Assembly: GCA_937976375.1 (NCBI GenBank)
Contig: CALJRU010000006.1
Coordinates: forward strand, 1 to 40,898
From: an uncultured Peptococcaceae bacterium
GTDB lineage: Bacteria > Bacillota > Peptococcia > Peptococcales > Peptococcaceae
Length of the DNA: 40,898 nt
Direction of reading: 5' to 3'
The notes beneath the pieces are model-generated. The model saw only the letters and a program-made list of their open reading frames with translations. It made no database searches and was not told where the DNA came from. Shown piece after piece: positions 22,509-28,896 of this stretch; position 1 is the first letter of the stretch, and each line of letters starts with the position of its first letter. The translations under genes and the position numbers were made by a program.

Positions 22509-22614
22509 TGTTTGATCACCTTTCGTTATTGACCGGCTGCGGTGCCGGATGGGATATGCTTCTATGATACAAAATAGGTGCGGTTTTCGCAATATTGAGG
22601 GTGGCACTGGCGCA

Positions 22615-22645
22615 TAAAAAATCCCCGGCGCGAGTGCGTCGGGGA
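22615..22645 (-). terminator. Terminator of ackA
   Basis: The TCCCCGGCGC / GCGTCGGGGA stem (one mismatch) with a 4-nt loop is followed by TTTTTT on the minus strand. Confidence 0.88.
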
Positions 22646-22663
22646 GGGTTGTGTGGTGTGAAC

Positions 22664-23875
22664 TTACTTCACGAGGCCAGCTTCCTGAACTGCTTCCAGA
22701 GTTTCGGTTGCGATGGCGTATTCTTCGTTGGTAGGGATAACGAAGGCACGTACTTTTGCACCGTCAGCGCTGATGTCGCGCATTTCGCGGCAGCCGTCGT
22801 TCTTGGCTGGGTCAACAGCGATGCCCAGAGCGTCGAAGTTTTCGCAGATGGATGCACGAACGCGGTCGTCGTTTTCACCGATGCCGGCAGTGAAGACGAT
22901 GGCGTCGCAGCCGTCGAGTTCTGCATAGTAAGCACCGATGTATTTTTTAGCACGGAGGACGAACATATCATAAGCGAGCTGTGCGCGTTCGTTACCGTTG
23001 TCCATAGCTTCTTCGATGTCACGGAAGTCGTTGGAGATGCCGCTGACGCCAAGGAGACCGGATTTCTTGTTGACATAGGTGTCCATTTCGTCTGGGCTGA
23101 GGCCTTTGTGCTTCATGATGTAAAGGACTGCAGCTGGGTCGATGTCACCGGTACGGGTACCCATTACGAGACCTTCGAGTGGAGTGAAGCCCATGGAGGT
23201 GTCGATGATCTTGCCGCCTTTGATGGCAGAGATGCTGGCACCATTGCCGAGGTGGCAGGTGATGAGCTTGAGTTCTTCGATTGGACGGCCAAGAGCCTTA
23301 GCTGCTTCACGAGCAACGTATTTGTGGCTGGTGCCGTGTGCGCCGTAACGACGAACTTTGAGGGTCTTGTAGTCTTCGTATGGAATAGCATACATGTAGT
23401 GTGCTGGATCCATGGTCATGTGGTAGGAAGTATCGAATACGCAGACGGATGGAATGCCAGGCATGTTTTCTTCGCAGGCTTCGATACCGGCGAGGGCAGC
23501 GTAGTTATGAAGCGGAGCCATAGCGCCGTAAGAATGTACGAGGTCTTTGACGCGCTGATCAACAACTGCTGCCTTAGGGAAGGAGTCACCCCCCTGCACA
23601 ATGCGATGACCGATGGCGTCGATCTGGCTGAGGTCTTCAACGACAGCGAGATCACCTTTGGTGAGGGCGTCAACAACGAGAGCAACTGCTTCTTTGTGGT
23701 TGTCTGCTTTAACGTCTTTCTTGATCTTTTCGCCTTTCGCTTTGACTTCGAAGCCGGCGTCCCCGCCCATGCCGATACGTTCGACAAGGCCTTTGGACAT
23801 GACTTCACCGTTGTCCATGTTGATAAGCTGGAACTTCAGGGAAGAGCTCCCACTGTTCATAACTAATACGATCAT
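22664..23875 (-). CDS. ackA: Acetate kinase
   Basis: This 403-residue enzyme converts acetyl phosphate and ADP to acetate and ATP, the ATP-yielding step of acetate fermentation. The ASKHA-fold landmarks are VMNSGSSSLKFQL at the N-terminus, GHRIVQGG, FDTSYHMTM, YGAHGTSHKYV, ITCHLGNGAS and FTAGIGEND. It is full length. AGGTGA precedes the ATG. It follows the ABC transporter ATPase gene by 37 nt. A possible promoter (GTGACG, 17 nt, TAAAAT) overlaps that gene's end, so it may also be transcribed alone. No pta gene is beside it. Confidence 0.96.
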   Translation of the reverse strand: MIVLVMNSGSSSLKFQLINMDNGEVMSKGLVERIGMGGDAGFEVKAKGEKIKKDVKADNHKEAVALVVDALTKGDLAVVEDLSQIDAIGHRIVQGGDSFPKAAVVDQRVKDLVHSYGAMAPLHNYAALAGIEACEENMPGIPSVCVFDTSYHMTMDPAHYMYAIPYEDYKTLKVRRYGAHGTSHKYVAREAAKALGRPIEELKLITCHLGNGASISAIKGGKIIDTSMGFTPLEGLVMGTRTGDIDPAAVLYIMKHKGLSPDEMDTYVNKKSGLLGVSGISNDFRDIEEAMDNGNERAQLAYDMFVLRAKKYIGAYYAELDGCDAIVFTAGIGENDDRVRASICENFDALGIAVDPAKNDGCREMRDISADGAKVRAFVIPTNEEYAIATETLEAVQEAGLVK

Positions 23876-23912
23876 TTCTTTTGTTCACCTCATAGAAAAT
23901 TTGAAAATTTTA

Positions 23913-24713
23913 TTAAGAAAGGAGCAGGGCGTCACTTAAGATGGCGTCGCCGCTTGCCTTCTCAAACATTTGTAAGAGATCTTGCACCGAGAGATGTGGG
24001 TAGTCCGCTTTGCGGATGTCGACGGCAACTTTGCCGCTGTCGAGCATGACAAGGCGGTTGCCGTGGGCGATGGCGTCGCGCATGTTGTGGGTGATCATGA
24101 TGGTGGTCAGCCCATATTCGGCGACGATCTGATCGGTGATCTCAAGAACTTTGGCAGCCGTCTTTGGGTCGAGGGCTGCGGTGTGTTCATCAAGCAGGAG
24201 GATATCCGGCCGCTTGAGGGTGGCCATGAGCAGTGTCAGGGCCTGGCGCTGTCCGCCGGACAAAAGGCCGACGCGCGCGGTGAGTCGTTCTTCAAGGCCG
24301 AGGCCAAGCATGGCCAGCCGTTCCTGGAAGAAGGCTCTGTCTTTTGAGCGGGAGCTCCAACGCAGGCCTGGGCGCTGACCACGGCGGGAAGCCATGGCGA
24401 GGTTTTCTTCGATCTGCATGTGGGCGCAGGTGCCCATCATAGGATCTTGGAAAACGCGGCCGATGTAGGCAGCACGTTTGTGCTCCGGCAGTTTTGTTAC
24501 ATTGACATTATTGATATAGATTTCACCTTTGTCGACGGGATACACGCCGGCAATGGCATTAAGCATGGTGGATTTTCCGGCGCCGTTGCCACCGATGACG
24601 GTGACGAAGTCGCCTTCTTCAAGGTGCAGGTCAAGGCCGCGAAGGGCTTTTTTCTGATTGACGCTGCCAGGGTTAAAGGTTTTTTCAATGCCATTCAGAT
24701 CTAACATAGACAT
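23913..24713 (-). CDS. ABC transporter ATP-binding protein (TrpZ-like)
   Basis: This 266-residue ATPase has Walker A GGNGAGKST, signature LLSGGQRQAL, Walker B ILLLDEH (His where Glu-Pro is usual) and the switch histidine in MITHNM. It energises the permease of the next gene upstream. The family is that of putative tryptophan/tyrosine or branched-chain-type importers of Bacillota. GAGGAGG lies 8 nt before the ATG. It starts 13 nt after the permease stop. Confidence 0.9.
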   Translation of the reverse strand: MSMLDLNGIEKTFNPGSVNQKKALRGLDLHLEEGDFVTVIGGNGAGKSTMLNAIAGVYPVDKGEIYINNVNVTKLPEHKRAAYIGRVFQDPMMGTCAHMQIEENLAMASRRGQRPGLRWSSRSKDRAFFQERLAMLGLGLEERLTARVGLLSGGQRQALTLLMATLKRPDILLLDEHTAALDPKTAAKVLEITDQIVAEYGLTTIMITHNMRDAIAHGNRLVMLDSGKVAVDIRKADYPHLSVQDLLQMFEKASGDAILSDALLLS

Positions 24714-24726
24714 GGTCAGGACCTCC

Positions 24727-25602
24727 TCATACGCGAGAGCGCAGTTTCTGCATTTTGCTCTTGATGAGCGGCAGAGCAAGCGCAACTGCAACGATGACAG
24801 CGGTGAGCAGCTTGAGGTCGTTAGGGTTCATGCCGAGCCACAGTACAAAGGCGACGACGGCACGATAAACGATGGAGCCCAAGACAACACTGATGAGCCA
24901 GTTTTTAAAGCTGCGGGTGCCAAAAAGCACTTCACCGATGATGATGGAAGCAAGCCCGGTAACGAGCACCCCAGTCCCCATGTTGACGTCGGCATAGCCA
25001 TTGGATTGGCTGAGCAGCGCACCGGTGATGCCAACGAAGCCGTTGGAGATGATAAGTCCGAGGATGATGGTGATGTCGGTGTTGACACCTTGAGCACGAA
25101 TCATCTGTGGATTGTCACCAGTGGCACGAATGGCGGCGCCGAGTTCGGTGCCAAAGAAAATATAGCAGAAGAACCAGACAACGAGGGTGGCCAAAAGGCC
25201 AACAACCAACGTCGCACTGACTTTGCTCATGCTGCTTTCAAAAAAAGTGTAGACCGTTTCTTCACCAAGAATGGATGTGGTGGCGCGGCCCATGATGCGC
25301 AAGTTGATCGAATAGAGCCCGATCATGGTAAGAATCCCGGCGAGCAGCGCAGGAATTTTAAGTTTGGTGTGCAGAAAACCTGTCACAGCGCCGGCAACAC
25401 AGCCGCCGAGAAAAGCGAAGAGTATCGCTAGGATTGGCGAGCCGCCGCCAGTGATGGTCATAACGGCGATGGCACCACCAAGTGGGTAGGTACCTTCAAT
25501 GGACAGGTCAGCAATATCTAAGATACGGAATGTGATAAACAAGCCAATGGCAAGCACGGCCCAGAGGAGCCCTTGCGCAACGGTTGAGAGTACGAGTTCC
25601 AT
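24727..25602 (-). CDS. ABC transporter permease (LivH-like, TrpY-type)
   Basis: This 291-residue inner-membrane protein has about eight to nine hydrophobic segments. Typical stretches of the BPD_transp_2 family are SIEGTYPLGGA, MTITGGGSP, ATGDNPQMIRAQGV and GLIISNGFVGITGALLSQ. It pairs with the PF04392-type binding protein at 25790-26818. GGAGG lies 6 nt before the ATG at 25602. It has its own extended -10 promoter (25656-25664) after the binding-protein terminator. Confidence 0.9.
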   Translation of the reverse strand: MELVLSTVAQGLLWAVLAIGLFITFRILDIADLSIEGTYPLGGAIAVMTITGGGSPILAILFAFLGGCVAGAVTGFLHTKLKIPALLAGILTMIGLYSINLRIMGRATTSILGEETVYTFFESSMSKVSATLVVGLLATLVVWFFCYIFFGTELGAAIRATGDNPQMIRAQGVNTDITIILGLIISNGFVGITGALLSQSNGYADVNMGTGVLVTGLASIIIGEVLFGTRSFKNWLISVVLGSIVYRAVVAFVLWLGMNPNDLKLLTAVIVAVALALPLIKSKMQKLRSRV

Positions 25603-25655
25603 AATGATCCTCCATAATATCTCCACGCCGGGGTTATGAAGTCCCCCACCCTTGC

Positions 25656-25664
25656 ATTATAGCA
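25656..25664 (-). promoter_or_regulatory. Extended -10 promoter before the permease gene
   Basis: TGCTATAAT on the minus strand (TGN plus perfect TATAAT) lies about 54 nt before the permease ATG, downstream of the binding-protein terminator. The -35 is poor (TTGGGC at 18 nt). Confidence 0.5.
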
Positions 25665-25719
25665 TAGTGCAGGCCCTTCGCCCAATAACTTTCCCGGCAA
25701 AAAGTAATAGTCGGAATAA

Positions 25720-25759
25720 ACAAACAAAACGAAGGGTCGCCACAGGGGTGACCCTTCGT
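25720..25759 (-). terminator. Terminator between the binding-protein and permease genes
   Basis: The ACGAAGGGTC / GACCCTTCGT stem has an inner loop that partly pairs, and is followed by TTTTGTTTGTTT on the minus strand. Confidence 0.75.
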
Positions 25760-25789
25760 CATGCCGGCAGAATGCCAGCAATGGGTTCA

Positions 25790-26818
25790 TTATTCTTCAG
25801 CAGCGTATTCACCGACGTATTCAGTCAGATCATCTGGCACGGTGATGCCGAGCAGATCAACTTCTTCCTGATTGATTTCGGTGGTCGTGGTCTGAGCCAT
25901 TTCGATTGGCATATCAGCTGGCTGTGCTTCGCCTTTGAGGATCTTTGCAGCCATGGCACCAGTCTGCTTGCCGAGTTCGTAGTAGTCTACGCTGACAGTG
26001 GCAAGACCGCCGCCGGAGAGCATGCCGACTTCACCAGTGAAAACTGGGATCTTGGATTCATTGGTAACACCTGTCAAAGTCGTCATAGCAGATGCCAAGG
26101 TATTATCGGTTGGGACATAGATGGCTTGAATGTCTTCGCCGATGAGGCTGGTTGCTGCCTGCTGGATTTCATTAACGTTAGAAACGGTCATTTCCTTAAC
26201 AGAAATGCCTGCTGCTTCGCACTGTTCTTTGAACAGCTCAACCTGGATGCGGGAGTTTTCTTCCGCAGAGCAGTACATAACGCCGACAGACTTGAGGTCT
26301 GGCATCATTTTCTGCATCAATGCGACCTGATCTTCGATTGGGTTCATGTCGCTGGTACCGGTGACGTTGCCGCCAGGGGCATCGTTGCTGTCAACAAGGC
26401 CAACACTTTCGTAATCGGTGATGGCGGTGCCGACGATAGGAATATCAGAGCTTGCGCTCTTCATCTGTACAGCAGCCTGTGTTGCAATGGCGCAGACAAG
26501 GTCTTTCTTGTCGCTGGCAAACTGGCTGGTGATGGTGTTCAAGTTTGACTGATCGCCCTGTGCATTCTGGTAATCGATGACGACATCTTTGCCAATGGTG
26601 TACCCTGCTTCTTCAAGGCCGTCTTCAAAACCTTCGCGTGCACGATCGAGCGCGGTGTGTGCGGTTGTTTGAATGATACCGATCTGCAATGCATCTGCAT
26701 CGGCTTCTGCGGCAGCACTACTGTCTCCTGCCGAACTACTGCTGTTGCCCCCGCCACAGCCTGCTAACAACATCATACTGCCGAGAGCGATCCCGGCGAT
26801 CCATTTTTTCATCTTCAT
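25790..26818 (-). CDS. ABC transporter substrate-binding lipoprotein (TrpX-like)
   Basis: This 342-residue lipoprotein has a signal peptide and lipobox LLAGC (C21), then a Ser/Gly linker. A PF04392-type periplasmic-binding fold begins LQIGIIQTTAHTALDRAREGF and contains IPIVGTAITD, NVTGTSD and GVMYCSAEENS. In Streptococcus, relatives bind tryptophan or other aromatic amino acids; the ligand here is not provable. GGAGG lies 8 nt before the ATG at 26818. It is the first gene of the transporter cluster, with its own promoter and terminator, so it can be made in excess over the membrane parts. Confidence 0.9.
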   Translation of the reverse strand: MKMKKWIAGIALGSMMLLAGCGGGNSSSSAGDSSAAAEADADALQIGIIQTTAHTALDRAREGFEDGLEEAGYTIGKDVVIDYQNAQGDQSNLNTITSQFASDKKDLVCAIATQAAVQMKSASSDIPIVGTAITDYESVGLVDSNDAPGGNVTGTSDMNPIEDQVALMQKMMPDLKSVGVMYCSAEENSRIQVELFKEQCEAAGISVKEMTVSNVNEIQQAATSLIGEDIQAIYVPTDNTLASAMTTLTGVTNESKIPVFTGEVGMLSGGGLATVSVDYYELGKQTGAMAAKILKGEAQPADMPIEMAQTTTTEINQEEVDLLGITVPDDLTEYVGEYAAEE

Positions 26819-26889
26819 CCTACATTCCTCCGTTCTACAAATTCTACAATTCTCGGATGAGAGATCCCACAAATCGTGGATGTACGTCT

Positions 26890-26918
26890 ATGATATACCC
26901 CGTACACATATATTGCAA
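26890..26918 (-). promoter_or_regulatory. Promoter of the binding-protein gene
   Basis: TTGCAA and TATCAT are separated by 17 nt on the minus strand. The leader is about 65 nt, too short for a T-box. Confidence 0.65.
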
Positions 26919-27341
26919 GCATTATCGCGGAAAAATAACCAAAACTGTCGGAAAATTTGATTATTATTTTTTATTTGGCGTAACAATAACTTTTCCAAAG
27001 TCCTTCACAATCTTCATTTCCACATTTTCCATCGCTCAACCAAGCGGTTTTTTCCACTTAACATGTGAGTTTTCCACTGCAATCCCCATGTTTTCCCCCA
27101 ATTTCTGTGGAAAACTGTCGACTTTTCCGAAGATTTTTCCACAGTTCTCGTGGAAAACCATCATTTTCCCCAGAATTTCGCGGGTTGTGCGTTTTCCACA
27201 GATTTTACACACTGATAACATTTTACCAACGGCGCATCATCTTCCACAGCTCATAGACAAAACGCCCTTCTTCGCCTAAAATGGCCAATATTCAAAAAAT
27301 ATTTTTCCACAGGGGGCATTTTTGAAAAATCCCCTGGCAGC
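26919..27341. other. Gene-free stretch with a cluster of DnaA-box-like 9-mers
   Basis: No frame is convincing here. Copies of TTTTCCACA or TTTTACACA, fitting the DnaA consensus TTWTNCACA, occur at 27106-27114 (minus), 27135-27143, 27192-27200, 27203-27211 and 27303-27311. A sixth lies at 27402-27410 in the next gene. One-mismatch copies lie at 27016, 27050, 27070, 27149 (minus), 27164 and 27240. An AT-rich tract lies at 26930-26995. A hairpin CAGGGG/CCCCTG lies at 27310-27336. Confidence 0.6.
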
Positions 27342-27387
27342 AAAAAAGACCAGAAACACACTTTTAGAAAGGTGTTTCTGGTCTTTT
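27342..27387 (-). terminator. Terminator of the gamma-CA-like gene
   Basis: A perfect 16-bp stem AAAAGACCAGAAACAC / GTGTTTCTGGTCTTTT with a 12-nt loop gives a T-run on both strands. It lies 11 nt past the gene's stop. Confidence 0.9.
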
Positions 27388-27397
27388 AACGATCCAA

Positions 27398-27874
27398 TCA
27401 GTTTTCCACAGCGGTGAGGCGTTTCTCCGCCAATGCCACATAGCGCTCAGCATTTTCCTGGCTGGCGGCACGTTGTTCGGGGCGGACGCTGCCGCGCACT
27501 TTAGCGGGCACGCCCATGACCATGGAATTTGGCGGGATATCAACACCACCAGTGACAACGGCGCCAGCAGCGATGATGCTGCCTTCTCCGATGTGAGCAC
27601 CATTCATAACAATGGCACCCATACCGATGAGCACATCATTGTCGATGGTGCAGCCATGAACCACAGCACGATGGCCAATGGTGACACCGTCACCAATGAC
27701 GAGCGGCCAGCCTTCATCCACATGCAGCACTGCGCCGTCCTGCACATTGGTGCGATCACCAATGCGAATGCTGTCTTCATCAGCGCGAACCACCGCATAA
27801 TGCCAAATGCTGGCATCGTTGCCGATGCGCACATCGCCTTCCACCACGCAGTGGGCACTTTTGTAATATCCCAT
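27398..27874 (-). CDS. Gamma-carbonic-anhydrase-like hexapeptide protein
   Basis: This 158-residue trimeric left-handed beta-helix protein has hexapeptide repeats through most of its length. The metal-site histidines are in IGHRAVVHGC, and the Q/D pair of the fold in NVQDGAVLH. It is of the YrdA/PaaY/CamH type; some are zinc carbonic anhydrases, others acyl-CoA-related. GGGGA lies 6 nt before the ATG at 27874. It lies 60 nt downstream of tRNA-Arg, behind that gene's terminator. A DnaA-like box overlaps its 3' end. Confidence 0.9.
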   Translation of the reverse strand: MGYYKSAHCVVEGDVRIGNDASIWHYAVVRADEDSIRIGDRTNVQDGAVLHVDEGWPLVIGDGVTIGHRAVVHGCTIDNDVLIGMGAIVMNGAHIGEGSIIAAGAVVTGGVDIPPNSMVMGVPAKVRGSVRPEQRAASQENAERYVALAEKRLTAVEN

Positions 27875-27899
27875 TTTCATTCCCCTTTTTAAATGAAAT

Positions 27900-27930
27900 A
27901 AAAAAGACTTGAGCGCATGTCTCAAGTCTT
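27900..27930 (-). terminator. Terminator of the tRNA group
   Basis: AAGACTTGAG / CTCAAGTCTT with a 7-nt loop and TTTTTT on the minus strand lies 5 nt past tRNA-Arg. Confidence 0.85.
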
Positions 27931-27934
27931 ATTC

Positions 27935-28008
27935 CGCGCTGTAAGGGATTCGAACCCCTGGCCTTTTGGTCCGTAGCCAAACGCTCTATCCAGCTGAGCT
28001 AACAGCGC
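27935..28008 (-). tRNA. tRNA-Arg (anticodon ACG)
   Basis: A complete 74-nt cloverleaf. The acceptor is GCGCTGT/ACAGCGC, the anticodon loop CTACGGA, and the T-arm has GGTTCGAATCC. CCA is not encoded. The ACG anticodon needs tadA-type editing to inosine. It is the last of three tRNA genes on the minus strand. Confidence 0.96.
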
Positions 28009-28011
28009 ACA

Positions 28012-28098
28012 CGGAGAGAGAGGGATTCGAACCCTCGATACGGTCACCCGTATACTCCCTTAGCAGGGGAGCACCTTCGGCCTCTCGGTCATCTCTCC
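28012..28098 (-). tRNA. tRNA-Ser (anticodon GCT)
   Basis: An 87-nt class II tRNA with acceptor GGAGAGA/TCTCTCC, anticodon loop CTGCTAA and a long variable arm. CCA is not encoded. It starts 3 nt before tRNA-Arg. Confidence 0.96.
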
Positions 28099-28169
28099 TC
28101 GCCATAACAGAACCTATTATAGATCGTCGTTTCGATTCTGTCAAGCGTTTTTTTCAACTTTTTTTCTAA

Positions 28170-28256
28170 CGGAGGAGGTGGGATTCGAACCCACGGAACC
28201 CGTGAAGATTCAACGGTTTTCAAGACCGCCTCCTTAAACCGCTCGGACACCCCTCC
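28170..28256 (-). tRNA. tRNA-Ser (anticodon TGA)
   Basis: An 87-nt class II tRNA with acceptor GGAGGGG/CTCCTCC, anticodon loop CTTGAAA and a long variable arm. CCA is not encoded. First gene of the tRNA group. Confidence 0.96.
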
Positions 28257-28328
28257 AGAAAACAACCCTAATTATAAAGGTGTTTTCTCAGCCTGTCAAC
28301 AAAAATCGTCAGGCAGTGTATGTTTTAA

Positions 28329-28763
28329 TTATTTTCCGATCGGTGCGATCGGACCATCGACACAGGAAAATTCCACGAAGGTCTCCAATGTGCCATTCAT
28401 ATTGTTGCTGATATTTTCCAGCTGGGTGATGATCGTCAGAATGTGCTTGCTGAGATCTACAGCGTGCAGACGTTCCCCGATGATCGCAATAGAGCGTTCA
28501 TAGAATGCTGGATTGGCAAAACATTCATGCCAGTCTTTGTCATCCTGAAGTCCTTGCTGAAATTCGTCAAAATCACTGATTGCTTGTTCAAGCAAACCAC
28601 GTACTTCAGCAACCGCTTCACGATTGATCTCGTTCTGACCGCTTGTATAGGAAAAAATATTCAGGCAGCCACTCACTTTGATCTCACGAAGCTTCTTGAT
28701 CAATTCATCAAGATGGTTAGAGCAGCTTCTCGCAGGCTCTAACAACGCAGCGCGAATAGCCAT
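28329..28763 (-). CDS. Hypothetical helical protein
   Basis: This 144-residue protein of unknown function starts MAIRAALLEPARSCSNHLDEL. It is mostly alpha-helical and acidic, with no signal peptide or membrane span. Residues about 42-75 and 105-125 could form coiled helices. The C-terminus ends SCVDGPIAPIGK. AAGGAGG lies 8 nt before the ATG at 28763 (a GTG one codon earlier is too close). It lies between uvrA and the tRNA group with its own AT-rich upstream region. I recognise no family. Confidence 0.7.
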   Translation of the reverse strand: MAIRAALLEPARSCSNHLDELIKKLREIKVSGCLNIFSYTSGQNEINREAVAEVRGLLEQAISDFDEFQQGLQDDKDWHECFANPAFYERSIAIIGERLHAVDLSKHILTIITQLENISNNMNGTLETFVEFSCVDGPIAPIGK

Positions 28764-28896
28764 CACATAGGCCTCCTTTCTACTGCAATATTATTTATAG
28801 TAGGAAAGTATTGTATGAGTAATTTTATTATAAACTATAAATCTCTATCATGTAGTAATTATCCGACCGTTTTAGAGGATAATTCTTCATCTTTCA

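Noticed and set aside
26819..26883. T-box or riboswitch before the TrpX-like gene
   Set aside because: The predicted leader is only about 65 nt with two tiny hairpins and no T-box motif.
26930..27410. Calling the DnaA-box cluster the chromosomal origin
   Set aside because: No dnaA, dnaN, rpmH or gyrB nearby and no change in gene direction across the site; only the box cluster itself is supported.
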